Below are positions 45,004 through 55,007 of a stretch of 64,000 nucleotides of DNA, piece by piece. Under the pieces are notes generated by a model, which ran no database searches, was not told the origin of the DNA, and saw only the letters and a list, made by a program, of their open reading frames with translations. The DNA comes from Gemmatimonadota bacterium (GTDB taxonomy: Bacteria > Latescibacterota > UBA2968 > UBA8231). Both the position numbers and the translations under genes were made by a program. The DNA lies in contig JAPPEF010000366.1 in the NCBI GenBank assembly GCA_028875335.1, positions 21,947 through 85,946 on the forward strand, given 5' to 3'. Position 1 is the stretch's first letter. Each line of letters starts with the position of its first letter.

Positions 45004-45801
45004 ATGGACCAAATAAACATGAAGGCGGTGATTCTCGCGGGCGGTCTGGGTACGCGCCTAGCCGAAGAAACGACGACCAAGCCAAAGCCGATGGTCGAAA
45101 TTGGCGGGCGGCCTATGCTGTGGCACATCATGAAGACCTATCAACAGCACGGGGTGACCGATTTTATCGTTTGCCTAGGTTATAAAGGTGAGGTTATCAA
45201 ACAATACTTCATCAATTACCGCAATTATGTTTCCGATGTCTTCGTCGATCTCGTCAGCGGCAAAATCGAATACGGTAAAGAACAGGTCGAGCCTTGGCGC
45301 GTGATGCTTGCCGATACTGGGATGGAAACTCAGACGGGGGGGCGGATCAGGCGCGTACGCGACTATATCGGAGACGAGACCTTCTGCATGACCTATGGTG
45401 ATGCAGTCACGAACCTAGACATCAGGCGGGTTATTGACTTCCATTTATCGCACGGGAAAATGGCAACGGTCACCTCGGTGCGACCTATCGCACGCTTCGG
45501 ATCCATCGAGTTGGACGGAAACCTAGTATCGCACTTTGAAGAGAAATCGCCGGAAGAAGGTGGGTGGGTCAGCGGCGGTTATTTCGTCTTGTCTCCCGAC
45601 GTTTTCGATCTCATTGACGGCGATGACGTTGTATGGGAGCACGCCCCCATGCAGCGCTTGGTTGAGGAAGGGGAATTGGCCGCCTATCTTCACGACGGAT
45701 TCTGGCACTGCATGGATACGCCTCGGGACAAGCTCCACTTGGAACAGTTGTGGCACAACAGCCATCCGCCTTGGGCGACTTGGAAGGGGGCGGTTTCATG
45801 A
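45004..45801 (+). CDS. rfbF: Glucose-1-phosphate cytidylyltransferase
   Basis: RfbF makes CDP-glucose from CTP and glucose-1-phosphate. The 265-residue protein has the nucleotidyltransferase signature AVILAGGLGTRLAEETTTKPK, then MVEIGGRPMLWHIMK, FCMTYGDAVTNLD, TSVRPIARFG, and the CDP-glucose-specific ending WHCMDTPRDKLHLEQLW. A second ATG five codons in (MKAVILAGG) is an equally possible start. It is the first gene of the sugar cluster and overlaps rfbG by four bases. Confidence 0.95.
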   Translation: MDQINMKAVILAGGLGTRLAEETTTKPKPMVEIGGRPMLWHIMKTYQQHGVTDFIVCLGYKGEVIKQYFINYRNYVSDVFVDLVSGKIEYGKEQVEPWRVMLADTGMETQTGGRIRRVRDYIGDETFCMTYGDAVTNLDIRRVIDFHLSHGKMATVTSVRPIARFGSIELDGNLVSHFEEKSPEEGGWVSGGYFVLSPDVFDLIDGDDVVWEHAPMQRLVEEGELAAYLHDGFWHCMDTPRDKLHLEQLWHNSHPPWATWKGAVS

Positions 45802-46859
45802 CCTTGTGGCAGGGAAGGCGCGTCTTGGTGACTGGGCACACGGGGTTCAAAGGCGGATGGCTGAGTTTGTGGTTGCACGAGGCCGGAGCGTGCGTCTTTG
45901 GCTATGCTCTGCCACCCGAATCAGAGCCAAACCTGTTTGCGACTGCCGGTATCGATCGCATCGTGGATAGCACAATAGCCGATATTCGAGACCTTGCTAC
46001 ACTGGGCGAAGCCCTGTCCCGTAGCGAAGCAGAGGTCATCTTTCACCTTGCAGCACAGTCGCTGGTGCGTCGCGGCTATGCCGACCCCATTGAGACCTAT
46101 GCGACGAATGTCATGGGTACGGCGTACGTTTTGGAAGCGGCGCGCCAGTGCGAGAGCGTACGTGCGGTAGTGGTGGTGACAACGGACAAGTGTTACGAGA
46201 GCCGGGAATGGGTTTGGGGATACCGGGAAAACGACCGCCTCGGTGGAGATGATCCATACAGCAGCAGCAAGGCATGTGCTGAGTTGCTGACGCACGCTTA
46301 TCGCCGGGCCTTCACCGGACAGGGCAAGCGGGACCTGCTGATCGCCACGGCGCGGGCGGGCAATGTCATCGGCGGGGGTGATTGGGCACGAGATCGGTTG
46401 ATCCCCGACGCCGTGCGCGCCTTTTGTGCGGGGGAGGTACTGATTATTCGCCAACCCTGTGCGGTGCGGCCGTGGCAGCATGTGCTCGAACCTATCGGCG
46501 GTTACGTCGCACTGGCGGAACGATTGCTGAACGGAGAGGAGGCACTGGCCGATGCGTTCAACTTTGGTCCGGCTTCGGTCAACACGCGGTCCGTGCAAGA
46601 GGTCGTCAATGCGATAACAGCGCTATGGGGGAATGGGGCGCAGTACAAGATTGACTCCGGGGTTCATCCGCATGAAACGCGGTTATTGTCCATCGACAGC
46701 ACAAAGGCCCTGACGGCTTTGGACTGGCGTCCGCGGCTAGATTGGGTAACAACCCTGAAGATCGCGGTTGATTGGTACAAGGCGCACTTAGGGAGCGGGG
46801 ACATGAGTCTCGTGACCCGTGAACAGATCTGCGCTTATAAAGATGGCGCATATGGGTAA
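45798..46859 (+). CDS. rfbG: CDP-glucose 4,6-dehydratase
   Basis: RfbG converts CDP-glucose to CDP-4-keto-6-deoxyglucose. This extended SDR of 353 residues has NAD motif TGHTGFKGGWLSLWL, FHLAAQSLVRRGYADP, VVTTDKCYESREW, catalytic YSSSK in DDPYSSSKACAELL, and GNVIGGGDWARDRLIPD. The start is the ATG overlapping the rfbF stop (ATGA) with GGAAGGGGG before it; the frame is also open upstream inside rfbF. Confidence 0.95.
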   Translation: MTLWQGRRVLVTGHTGFKGGWLSLWLHEAGACVFGYALPPESEPNLFATAGIDRIVDSTIADIRDLATLGEALSRSEAEVIFHLAAQSLVRRGYADPIETYATNVMGTAYVLEAARQCESVRAVVVVTTDKCYESREWVWGYRENDRLGGDDPYSSSKACAELLTHAYRRAFTGQGKRDLLIATARAGNVIGGGDWARDRLIPDAVRAFCAGEVLIIRQPCAVRPWQHVLEPIGGYVALAERLLNGEEALADAFNFGPASVNTRSVQEVVNAITALWGNGAQYKIDSGVHPHETRLLSIDSTKALTALDWRPRLDWVTTLKIAVDWYKAHLGSGDMSLVTREQICAYKDGAYG

Positions 46860-48549
46860 GCGTAAGCCGCGGCGGAACAAGCGAAACCGAACACGCGCCT
46901 CACGGCAGTCCCGGTCCGCTTGGACAGATTTGTCACTCGAAACCTTGCCGGAGGTGTTGCTGCACCCGCAAAAGCATGATGGACGCGTTTGGAAGTATTT
47001 CATCCCGGTACTGGTCTTGGCGTTTGCAGTGCGAGCGGCCCTTGCACTTTACACCGATTCCATTCTGCATGCAGACGAAATTTTTCAATACTTAGAGCAA
47101 GGGCACCGGCTCGCCTTCGGCAACGGGGTCGTCCCTTGGGAGCATTTCTACGGCGTCCGCTCATTAATGCTGCCTTGGCTGATCGCCGGTACACTGCTAC
47201 TGTTCGACGGCCTTGGCTTGGGTTCCCCGTTCTGGTATATCGGTGGTGTCAAGTTGCTGTTCTGCGCCATTTCTCTGTTGATTCCCTCGGGGATGTACTT
47301 TTTCGCGAGGCGGCATTTCGGCGAAACCACGGGCCGGATATCGTTAGTGGCCGGAGCGTTTTGGTACGAACTCGCCGGCTTCGCCCATAAGCCGCTGGCC
47401 GAATTCGTAACCACCGCTCTGCTGTTGGTCGCGCTCGCTCTCAGGATACGTCTGATGCCGGACAAGCCACGGGGAGAAATCTGGCTGGCTGTATTTCTGT
47501 TGGTCATGGTCACGGCCCTGCGAATCCAGTACGCACCGGTGGCATTCATATTGCTCAGCCTGTTCTTTTTGCATACCGAAAAGAAAACGCAGTTCGCGCT
47601 AGCCGCGTTCGCCTTTGTGGCTGCGGTCGGCATCTTTGACGCAGTCAGTTGGAACAGCGGGTTTTTTCACTCGTATACCAACTATTTGCGCTACCACCAA
47701 GCTTGGCAAGGTCTTGATGTCGCCCATCATCCCCTCTACCAGCACTTGATCTGGCTGGCACTCGCCAGCATGGGGTTGGGTCTGCTGACCGTTGCGCTGT
47801 CCCTGCGCGATGTGCGCCGCTACGGATTCCTGCTTGGTCTCATTTTGGTAACCCTGCTGGTACATTCTATACCGGACCACAAAGAATATCGCTACATCTT
47901 CTTGGTCGTTCCCCTTATCCTTATGATAGGTGCTGATGTTCTGGCGCAATTCGCAACGCGCACCAGCAAGCCACGCTGGTCGCTAGGATCGGCTGCGGTG
48001 ATTTTTACGATGGTTTCACTCGGTGGAATTCTGGAGATTTTGCCGTATCAGTCCCGGATCTATCTGCCATTCTCCGGGCACGGCGGCTGGACAATCGGCT
48101 TTATACGCGAACGCCTTTTTTACGAAGCTTCCCATTTTGAGGCCTATCGTTATCTCGCCGAGGCACCGGGCGTAGCCGGGGTATGGCAGGTAGATCGAGA
48201 TTATGTAGGTATGCCTTCCTATTACTATCTGCACCGAAAAGTGCCACTCTATAACCATCAAGCAGGCGCGGAGATCGTAAATGATAATTTGGAGACGTTA
48301 CAGGCTGCGGTCAGTCACATCGTAGTTCAGCAGGATATTGATCCGCCATCTGGCTATACACTGGACCGAAAATTCGGCAATACCCGGATCTATCGCCGCG
48401 ACGCAAACCAGCCGCCAATCCGTCAATGGCAGCACTACACCCCTGTCTGGGGCAGCGGCAACGCGAAGGTCATGGTCAAGGCAAATCCAGACATGCCTCC
48501 TTTTCCGGACAGATGGGGGATCCGCTTTGCGGACGAAAACCTGCCGTAA
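46852..48549 (+). CDS. GT22 (ALG9/PIG-B-like) membrane mannosyltransferase-type glycosyltransferase
   Basis: This protein of about 565 residues has a basic cytoplasmic N-terminus (KRKPRRNKRNRTR), about 10 membrane helices, and the luminal acidic motif ILHADEIFQYLEQGHRLAFG of the GT22/GT-C fold, followed by PWEHFYGVRSLMLPWLIAG. IPDHKEYRYIFLVVPLILM matches the conserved HKE(F/Y)R region of ALG9/PIG-B enzymes. It should use a lipid-linked sugar at the outer face of the membrane. Several ATGs lie close together near the rfbG stop; the one overlapping that stop is used. Confidence 0.8.
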   Translation: MGKRKPRRNKRNRTRASRQSRSAWTDLSLETLPEVLLHPQKHDGRVWKYFIPVLVLAFAVRAALALYTDSILHADEIFQYLEQGHRLAFGNGVVPWEHFYGVRSLMLPWLIAGTLLLFDGLGLGSPFWYIGGVKLLFCAISLLIPSGMYFFARRHFGETTGRISLVAGAFWYELAGFAHKPLAEFVTTALLLVALALRIRLMPDKPRGEIWLAVFLLVMVTALRIQYAPVAFILLSLFFLHTEKKTQFALAAFAFVAAVGIFDAVSWNSGFFHSYTNYLRYHQAWQGLDVAHHPLYQHLIWLALASMGLGLLTVALSLRDVRRYGFLLGLILVTLLVHSIPDHKEYRYIFLVVPLILMIGADVLAQFATRTSKPRWSLGSAAVIFTMVSLGGILEILPYQSRIYLPFSGHGGWTIGFIRERLFYEASHFEAYRYLAEAPGVAGVWQVDRDYVGMPSYYYLHRKVPLYNHQAGAEIVNDNLETLQAAVSHIVVQQDIDPPSGYTLDRKFGNTRIYRRDANQPPIRQWQHYTPVWGSGNAKVMVKANPDMPPFPDRWGIRFADENLP

Positions 48550-48615
48550 CGACATTCTGCTTGGTAATAGTCCCAAGCCGGCTCAGAGTTTTATACGGAG
48601 TGTTGCGATTGTGAA

Positions 48616-49746
48616 ATGCGCTCGTCATCGTCCACTTTTGACATGAAGGCCAGCGGCTCCAGCATAGCGATCCACCCGAACCCTATCATTGCGGGGGATA
48701 TAACTCGGATTATATCTTCCGACGTTGATTGGAGCCGTTTGGCCGGGTGCTCGGTCCTTATCGCGGGTGCTGCTGGGTTCTTGCCCGCCTATCTCGTCGA
48801 GGTTATGATGGCCCTTTGGCACCGTCCGGCACTCACGGGAAACGATCCGCCGCGGGTCATCGCCTTGGTGCGGTCGGAAGACCGTGCGCGGGCCAAGTTT
48901 GCCCATCATTTGCAGAATCCCGGCTTTACTCTTTTGGTGCAGGACGTTTGTACGCGTTTGCCGGCCGAAATCCGACCTGACTTCATTGTACACGCGGCGA
49001 GTCCAGCAAGCCCCAAGTACTACCGGGACGATCCGGTCGGCACCATAGGTCCCAATACGGTGGGTACCCAACACCTCCTTGAGTGCGCCGCAAATGTAGA
49101 TGCAAAGGGCTTTCTGTTCTTCAGTTCAGCGGAGATATATGGCGACCTGCCAGAGAGCATGATCCCGACCAGAGAGTCCGATGCCGGGGTGCTGGATCCG
49201 ACCGACCCGCGCAACTGTTACGCCGAATCGAAACGTTTAGGTGAGGCACTATGCATCGCTTGGCACCGCCAGTTCGGAGTTGCGGCCTCGATCGTCCGGC
49301 CCTTCCATGTGTATGGACCAGGCATGCGGTTGGATGACGGGCGTGTATTCGCGGATTTTGCTGCCGCTGTCGTACATGGCCGAGACATAACACTGCTGAG
49401 CACGGGTACGGCGAGTCGACCATTTTGCTACTTGGCGGACGCCACCGAGGGGTTTTTCCGCATCTTGCTGAGCGGCGAGTCTGGGACGGCATATAATCTT
49501 GGTAATCCCGATTGCGAAATATCGATCGCAGAGCTGGCCGAGATACTGACTGCGCTTTATCCCGAGAAAGGCTTGCAGGTGATCCGTGCCGCCCGGAAGG
49601 CAGGGGACCCTTATATGCCGAGTAAGGTCGAGCGATCATGTCCAGATATTGGCCGGCTCAGATCGCTTGGCTGGAAACCCTCAATCGATATCAGGACAGG
49701 CTTTCGGCGTACCATCGACAGTCTGTCCTGTGGTGCTTTGCCATGA
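48616..49746 (+). CDS. NAD-dependent epimerase/dehydratase (SDR) with GxxGFLPA motif
   Basis: This 376-residue extended SDR resembles UDP-glucuronate decarboxylase and related sugar enzymes: VIALVRSEDRARAKF, DFIVHAASPASPKYY, FLFFSSAEIYGD, catalytic NCYAESKRLGEAL, SIVRPFHVYGPGM. The dinucleotide loop is GAAGFLPAYLVE rather than GxxGFIG, a variant seen in a subgroup linked to O-antigen clusters with transketolase halves. It is probably the reductase or epimerase acting on the modified CDP-sugar. It overlaps the FkbM gene by four bases. Confidence 0.85.
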   Translation: MRSSSSTFDMKASGSSIAIHPNPIIAGDITRIISSDVDWSRLAGCSVLIAGAAGFLPAYLVEVMMALWHRPALTGNDPPRVIALVRSEDRARAKFAHHLQNPGFTLLVQDVCTRLPAEIRPDFIVHAASPASPKYYRDDPVGTIGPNTVGTQHLLECAANVDAKGFLFFSSAEIYGDLPESMIPTRESDAGVLDPTDPRNCYAESKRLGEALCIAWHRQFGVAASIVRPFHVYGPGMRLDDGRVFADFAAAVVHGRDITLLSTGTASRPFCYLADATEGFFRILLSGESGTAYNLGNPDCEISIAELAEILTALYPEKGLQVIRAARKAGDPYMPSKVERSCPDIGRLRSLGWKPSIDIRTGFRRTIDSLSCGALP

Positions 49747-50681
49747 AAGATTTGGAAACTGAGGCTCTGTGTAATCTGCGGCGGGCTTATGAGCGGAGCG
49801 ATCTCGACCGGCAGAAATTCTGGCAATTGATGCGGGATCACCATCTTCAATTGCGTACCTATCCGCCGCTTTTGGCGCAGGGCGAGGTCGAGTCAATACA
49901 GATCAGCGCGGCAGGTTTGATCGCACAGCTCAAATCGGGGTTGAAATTTTTCTGGAATCCCGAAAATCTTCGCGAACCCGTTTCTGAGGCCGTCAATCAC
50001 GGGGCCTATGAACTGTTTGCGGGTCGGGTGCTCGACCGGTGTGCAAAGGGCGCATCGCTCGCGGTCGACGCGGGCGCGAATGTCGGCTGGTATGCTGTCC
50101 GCATGGCAACGGCAATGGCGAGCGGACGGGTCATCGCCTACGAGCCGGTGAGGAAAACTGCCACAATGCTGAAGGCGAATATTGCGCTCAATGGGCTTTC
50201 TAATCGAATAACCGTCATATCTCAGGGCCTCGCCGCCCGTCCGGGGCGTGGCGAAATTTTTCTGCCGCGGGATACGGGGCACGTCGGTGCATCGCTGCGG
50301 GAGTTGCACCCCAAGGAAATCAGCCGCAAATTGGCCATCCGTCTAACGACGCTCGACGAATCTCTGTCCGTCAACCCAGCGGCACCGCTCGATCTTTTGA
50401 AGTGCGACGTAGAAGGTGCAGAGCTGATGGTACTGAAAGGGGGGGTGGCGGTCATAGAGCGCGACCGGCCAGTCCTTTTTCTCGAGCTTCTCCGCAAGTG
50501 GTCGGCTGCGTTCGGCTATCATCCCAACGAGGTGATCGCATGGACGGAAGCACTCGGCTATGACTGCTGGGCGATTGGTGAAAATCAACTTCGGCGCTGT
50601 AAAAAGATTGCGGACGACACTGTTGAGACGAACTTTTTATTTGTACAACCTAATCGCGACGCCGAGCTGATTGAGGGGTGA
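49743..50681 (+). CDS. FkbM-family SAM-dependent methyltransferase
   Basis: The start MKDLETEALCNLRRAYERSD overlaps the SDR stop (ATGA). The 312-residue protein has SAM motif LAVDAGANVGWYAVRMA, VIAYEPVRKTATMLKANI, and the FkbM signature LLKCDVEGAELMVLKGG with FLELLRKW. FkbM enzymes O-methylate sugars or polyketides, so this one probably methylates a sugar hydroxyl of the polysaccharide. About 85 N-terminal residues are helical and not part of the catalytic domain. Confidence 0.87.
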   Translation: MKDLETEALCNLRRAYERSDLDRQKFWQLMRDHHLQLRTYPPLLAQGEVESIQISAAGLIAQLKSGLKFFWNPENLREPVSEAVNHGAYELFAGRVLDRCAKGASLAVDAGANVGWYAVRMATAMASGRVIAYEPVRKTATMLKANIALNGLSNRITVISQGLAARPGRGEIFLPRDTGHVGASLRELHPKEISRKLAIRLTTLDESLSVNPAAPLDLLKCDVEGAELMVLKGGVAVIERDRPVLFLELLRKWSAAFGYHPNEVIAWTEALGYDCWAIGENQLRRCKKIADDTVETNFLFVQPNRDAELIEG

Positions 50682-50693
50682 TGAGGGGCAAAT

Positions 50694-52040
50694 ATGTCTT
50701 CATTAAAGAACATTGAATCGAAATCAGACGTACTGCGAGCCGAGATACTGCGGCTCACAGCAGAATATGCTTCGCTCGTCAATTCCCCTGGGGAATTTGA
50801 TGCCCAGCGCAGTCCGGTGCCGGTTTCGGGACGGGTGTACGGAGCAGAAGAAGTGGTATCGCTCGTCGATTCTGCACTCGATTTCTGGCTTACTACGGGG
50901 CGGTTTAATGAGGAATTCGAGAGGCAGCTTGGCGGTTACTTGGGCTGCAAGCACGTGCGCACCGTCAATTCTGGGTCCTCTGCCAATCTGGTCGCGCTCG
51001 CTTCCCTGACATCGCATTTGCTCAAAGAGCGGGCCATAGGGGCAGGCGACGAGGTCATCACCTGTGCAACCGGATTTCCGACGACGGTGAATCCCATCAT
51101 GCTGTATGGGATGGTGCCGGTTTTTGTCGATGTCCATGTCCCGACTTACAACATCGACACCTCATGGCTGGAAGAAGCCGTCACCGACAAGACCCGAGCG
51201 ATCATGTTGGCGCATACGCTCGGCAACCCATTTGACCTGAGTCTCGTCATGGAGGTCGCCAAGCGCCATGACTTGTTCGTGATCGAAGATTGTTGCGATG
51301 CGCTCGGTACGCGCTACAACGGCCAACTCGTCGGCACCTTCGGTGATATCGGAACGCTGAGCTTTTATCCGGCGCATCACATCACTATGGGTGAAGGCGG
51401 TGCCGTATTCACCAATAGAGCCATATTGCGTCGAGCCATGGAATCGATTCGCGACTGGGGCAGGGATTGCTTTTGCGCCCCGGGCAAGGATAATACCTGT
51501 GGTCGCCGGTTTAATTGGCAACTCGGTGGTCTCCCGACCGGATTCGACCACAAATACACCTATTCACATCTCGGCTTTAACCTGAAGATCACCGACATGC
51601 AGGCTGCTGTCGGTGTCGCACAGCTCGCTCGCCTCGATGGGTTTATCGAGAAACGTCGGCATAACGCGGAGCGACTCTTGTGCGGCCTCACCCCGCTTCA
51701 GGAGTATTTTATTTTGCCCGAAGCGACCCCAGGCAGCGAACCGTCCTGGTTCGGACTGCCCCTTACAGTGCGAGATGGCGTGCCCTTCACCCGCGACGAA
51801 CTGGTGAGGCATCTAAACGAGCGGCGCATAGGCACCCGCTTTCTCTTCGGAGGTAACTTAGTGCATCAACCCTATATGAGTGGTCAGAAATACCGGAGCG
51901 TCGGCGATCTTGGCAACGCGGACATCGTCATGAATCGAACTTTCTGGATAGGCGTTTATCCCGGTCTGGACAATGTCCACATTGATTACATGCTCGAAGT
52001 GATTACCGATTTCGTGCATGATCGAGGAAAGATGCTATGA
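50694..52040 (+). CDS. rfbH: CDP-4-keto-6-deoxyglucose-3-dehydrase (E1), RfbH/DdhC
   Basis: This 448-residue aminotransferase-fold PMP enzyme removes the 3-hydroxyl of CDP-4-keto-6-deoxyglucose. The PLP Lys is replaced by His in [18 protein letters not shown], diagnostic of E1. The [2Fe-2S] ligands fit the known C-X57-C-X1-C-X7-C spacing exactly: the second Cys of EDCCDALG, then CFC and the Cys of [20 protein letters not shown] precedes the ATG. The partner reductase (RfbI/E3) is not in the window. It overlaps the GT2 gene by four bases. Confidence 0.95.
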   Translation: MSSLKNIESKSDVLRAEILRLTAEYASLVNSPGEFDAQRSPVPVSGRVYGAEEVVSLVDSALDFWLTTGRFNEEFERQLGGYLGCKHVRTVNSGSSANLVALASLTSHLLKERAIGAGDEVITCATGFPTTVNPIMLYGMVPVFVDVHVPTYNIDTSWLEEAVTDKTRAIMLAHTLGNPFDLSLVMEVAKRHDLFVIEDCCDALGTRYNGQLVGTFGDIGTLSFYPAHHITMGEGGAVFTNRAILRRAMESIRDWGRDCFCAPGKDNTCGRRFNWQLGGLPTGFDHKYTYSHLGFNLKITDMQAAVGVAQLARLDGFIEKRRHNAERLLCGLTPLQEYFILPEATPGSEPSWFGLPLTVRDGVPFTRDELVRHLNERRIGTRFLFGGNLVHQPYMSGQKYRSVGDLGNADIVMNRTFWIGVYPGLDNVHIDYMLEVITDFVHDRGKML

Positions 52041-53014
52041 CTTCGCGCAAAAAAATTGGCATTGTCACACCCTGCTATAATGAGGAAGATACCGTCGCCG
52101 AGTGCCATGCGACGGTGAAAACCCTGTTTGCAGGCCCACTAGCTAGCTACGATTACGAACACCTTTTCTGCGATAACTGTTCCACAGACGCCACGCTTGA
52201 ACGATTGAGAGTCATTGCCGAAACCGACCCCAACGTGCGGGTGATTGCCAACTCGCGGAATTTCGGAGCCTTTCGCAATTTGTTCAATGGCACGATGGCA
52301 GTTGGCGGGGATGCTGTGGTGCCGTTTCTGCCAGTCGATCTACAGGACCCCCCTGGGCTATTACCTACATTTGTTCAGCATTGGGAGGCGGGATACAAGG
52401 TCGTGTATGGTATTCGCGCCAATCGGGAAGAATCGTGGCTGATGCGTACCATGCGCGGGTGGTTCTACAAGTTGGTCAACCACTGGTCGCCTTTTGAGAT
52501 TCCCCAAAATGCCGGGGAGTTTCAGTTGATTGATCGCGTTGTGGTGGAAAATCTCCGTGCGTTTGACGACCACTTTCCCTACTTGAGAGGGATGATCGCC
52601 TATTGTGGATTTGATTCAATTGGCGTGCCCTATACTTGGAAGAAGCGAGGCCGCGGTTTATCTAAGTCAACGGCGTCTTCGCTCGTCGAAGATGGATTGA
52701 ACGGCCTCATTTCCTTCAGCATGATGCCCATCCGGTTCGCGCTGTTCGCCGGATTTTCCATGGCGGCACTCAGCATACTGACTGCCTTAATAATGCTGAT
52801 CATCAACCTGATCTACTATAGAGAATTGGCACCGCCTGGGATTCCTTTGCTGACCGTCTCTTTGTTTTTTTTCAGTGGTGTCCAGCTTTTCTTCATTGAT
52901 CTTCTCGGCGAGTATGTTCTCGCCATCCATGCCCAAGTGCGTCGCCGACCATTGGTGATTGAACAAGAGCGCGTAAACTTTCCAATGGCTAATTCACAGC
53001 CTGAACAGATATAG
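52037..53014 (+). CDS. GT2 glycosyltransferase, DPM1/GtrB-like
   Basis: This 325-residue protein has a family 2 catalytic domain with [48 protein letters not shown], the DxD-like VDLQDPP and FQLIDR, then two C-terminal membrane helices ([20 protein letters not shown] and [16 protein letters not shown]). This is the layout of polyprenyl-phosphate sugar transferases, which load a nucleotide sugar onto undecaprenyl phosphate. It may provide the lipid-linked donor for the GT22 enzyme with help from the GtrA-like protein. GAGGAAAG lies upstream of the start. Confidence 0.88.
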   Translation: MTSRKKIGIVTPCYNEEDTVAECHATVKTLFAGPLASYDYEHLFCDNCSTDATLERLRVIAETDPNVRVIANSRNFGAFRNLFNGTMAVGGDAVVPFLPVDLQDPPGLLPTFVQHWEAGYKVVYGIRANREESWLMRTMRGWFYKLVNHWSPFEIPQNAGEFQLIDRVVVENLRAFDDHFPYLRGMIAYCGFDSIGVPYTWKKRGRGLSKSTASSLVEDGLNGLISFSMMPIRFALFAGFSMAALSILTALIMLIINLIYYRELAPPGIPLLTVSLFFFSGVQLFFIDLLGEYVLAIHAQVRRRPLVIEQERVNFPMANSQPEQI

Positions 53015-53136
53015 CCTGAAAAACGCACTCTGGCCGACTGGGAAAAATGAAGCACTGGGAAACTGGGGTAGGAGTCGACCAGAGGTTTTCCACAGGCCGT
53101 TGCCCGAAAAGCTTGTGGAAACAGTGAAGGATTTTT

Positions 53137-53958
53137 ATGAACGAAACCGTTGAAGACATCGCCAAATTCGCTGCGAGGATTCGTCGCCATGCCTTGTGCA
53201 TGGTACATCACGCAGGGGCTTCGCATATCGGCACCTGCTTGTCTATGGCCGATGTGCTGGCGGTGCTGTATTGTCGTACGCTGAGGATTGACCCACAGCG
53301 ACCCAATTGGCCGGGCCGCGACCGATTTGTTTTGAGCAAGGGACACGGCGGCGCGATCCTGTATGCGGCACTGGCCGAACGTGGGTTTTTCCCTGTCAAA
53401 TGGTTAGACCGATACTGCGCTGACGGTTCTCCCTTGACCGGCCATATCAACCACTTGGGCGTGCCGGGAGTGGAAGTATCGACCGGATCGCTTGGACACG
53501 GGCTGTCCATCGGCTGCGGCATGGCATTGGCCGGGCGCGCCGCGTCTGATCCGTACCGTTGCTTCGTGCTGCTGAGCGACGGAGAATGCGACGAAGGGGC
53601 AATCTGGGAGGCGGCCCTTTTTGCACCGCACCACCGGCTCGGCAATCTGACGGTTATCATTGACTATAATAAAATTCAGAGCTTTGGCACGGTTGCGGAA
53701 GTCCTCAATTTAGAGCCACTCGTGGACAAGTGGCGGGCCTTCGGCTGGCGTGTTTTGGAGATTGACGGACACGATCTGGTCGCTGTCAATTCCGCCTTGC
53801 GCAGTGCCGATGCCAGTGCCGATCGCCCCTTGGCATTGATTGCCCACACGGTGAAAGGCAAAGGAGTGAGCTTTATGGAAGACGATCTTCTCTGGCACTA
53901 CCGCAATCCCGATGCCGAGCAACTCGCCGCAGCACTACGAGAAGTGGAAGGGGAGTGA
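53137..53958 (+). CDS. Transketolase, N-terminal (ThDP-binding) subunit
   Basis: This 273-residue protein covers the ThDP pyrophosphate-binding half of transketolase: HHAGASHIGTCLSMADVLAV, FVLSKGHGGAILYAALAE, GHINHLGVPGVEVSTGSLGH, and LLSDGECDEGAIWEAALFAP with YNKIQSFGT (the GDG-N27-N-type motif, here SDGECDEG...N). It is the first of two split subunits; the second overlaps by one base. AAGGA precedes the ATG. In this context it probably makes a two-carbon transfer to the keto sugar rather than serving the pentose phosphate pathway. Confidence 0.93.
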   Translation: MNETVEDIAKFAARIRRHALCMVHHAGASHIGTCLSMADVLAVLYCRTLRIDPQRPNWPGRDRFVLSKGHGGAILYAALAERGFFPVKWLDRYCADGSPLTGHINHLGVPGVEVSTGSLGHGLSIGCGMALAGRAASDPYRCFVLLSDGECDEGAIWEAALFAPHHRLGNLTVIIDYNKIQSFGTVAEVLNLEPLVDKWRAFGWRVLEIDGHDLVAVNSALRSADASADRPLALIAHTVKGKGVSFMEDDLLWHYRNPDAEQLAAALREVEGE

Positions 53959-54914
53959 TGCGGACAACATTTATTAACACGCTGCTCAAATTGGCGGACG
54001 AGGACGCCCGGATCTGGTTGTTGTGCGGCGACTTGGGTTACTCTGTACTGGAACCATTTTTGGAACGATTTCCCAACCGGTTCATCAATGTGGGAGTTGC
54101 AGAGCAGAACATGATCGGCATCGCGGCCGGGCTGGCGCAGAGCGGCCATGTCGCGTTCTGCTACTCCATCGCAAATTTTCCGACTTTGCGTTGTCTTGAG
54201 CAAATCAGAAATGATGTTTGCTACCACGACTACAATGTGAACATTGTATCCGTCGGGGGTGGTGTGGCCTACGGTGCTCAGGGCTACAGCCATCACGCGC
54301 TTGAAGATCTGGCGGTGATGCGGGCGTTACCGAATATGGTGGTGGCTGCACCGGGCGATCCATTGGAAGTTCACTCGTTGACCTGTGCGCTGACCAGCCA
54401 TTCCGGTCCAGGGTTTTTGCGCTTGAACAAGGCGGGCGAAGAGGTCTTACACGATGCAGTTCCATCGCTCGAGGTGGGGCAGGTGCTGCCGATGCGAGAT
54501 GGCGACGACGTCATTCTGCTCAGTACGGGAGGAATGCTGGGAACTACATTGCAAGTCGCCGAACGGCTTCGGCAACAGGGAGTTGCTGCGGGGGTAACGA
54601 GCGTGCCATTTCTCAAGCCGCTGGATACGGCTTATGTCTCCGCTGCCGCACAACGGTCGGCACTGTTGTGTACAATCGAAGAGCATACACCCATCGGTGG
54701 ACTAGGCGAAGCAGTGGCGTCTTGTCTCGCACAACTGTTTGGAAATCGCGCCGTGCTGTTGCCGTTCAGCCTGCCGGAGGGCAGCACAAAAGGCGTGTCT
54801 GGCGATCAACACTATTTGCGGACACGCGGCGGTCTCGATTCCGATAGCATTTTCGCGGCTATAACCGACGCCTTGGAAATCGGTAGCAGGACGCACAATA
54901 CCCACAAGGGTTAG
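53958..54914 (+). CDS. Transketolase, C-terminal (pyrimidine-binding) subunit
   Basis: This 318-residue protein has FINVGVAEQNMIGIAAGLAQ with the catalytic Glu that activates the ThDP pyrimidine, FCYSIANFPTLRCLEQIRND, GAQGYSHHALEDLAVMRALP, and a C-terminal transketolase domain (DVILLSTGGMLGTTLQVAE and CTIEEHTPIGGLGEAVAS). The start is the ATG sharing its A with the upstream TGA; a GTG one codon before is possible. Subunit order and overlap predict an alpha2beta2 ThDP enzyme. It is the last intact gene of the sugar cluster. Confidence 0.93.
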   Translation: MRTTFINTLLKLADEDARIWLLCGDLGYSVLEPFLERFPNRFINVGVAEQNMIGIAAGLAQSGHVAFCYSIANFPTLRCLEQIRNDVCYHDYNVNIVSVGGGVAYGAQGYSHHALEDLAVMRALPNMVVAAPGDPLEVHSLTCALTSHSGPGFLRLNKAGEEVLHDAVPSLEVGQVLPMRDGDDVILLSTGGMLGTTLQVAERLRQQGVAAGVTSVPFLKPLDTAYVSAAAQRSALLCTIEEHTPIGGLGEAVASCLAQLFGNRAVLLPFSLPEGSTKGVSGDQHYLRTRGGLDSDSIFAAITDALEIGSRTHNTHKG

Positions 54915-55007
54915 ACCAACCATTGCCGGCGCGCTGGCACTCGGCGTGCTGCTATTCACCAGCGTGGGCGCGGTTCCCTTCAATAACTCAAGCGGATCAA
55001 CCCAACA

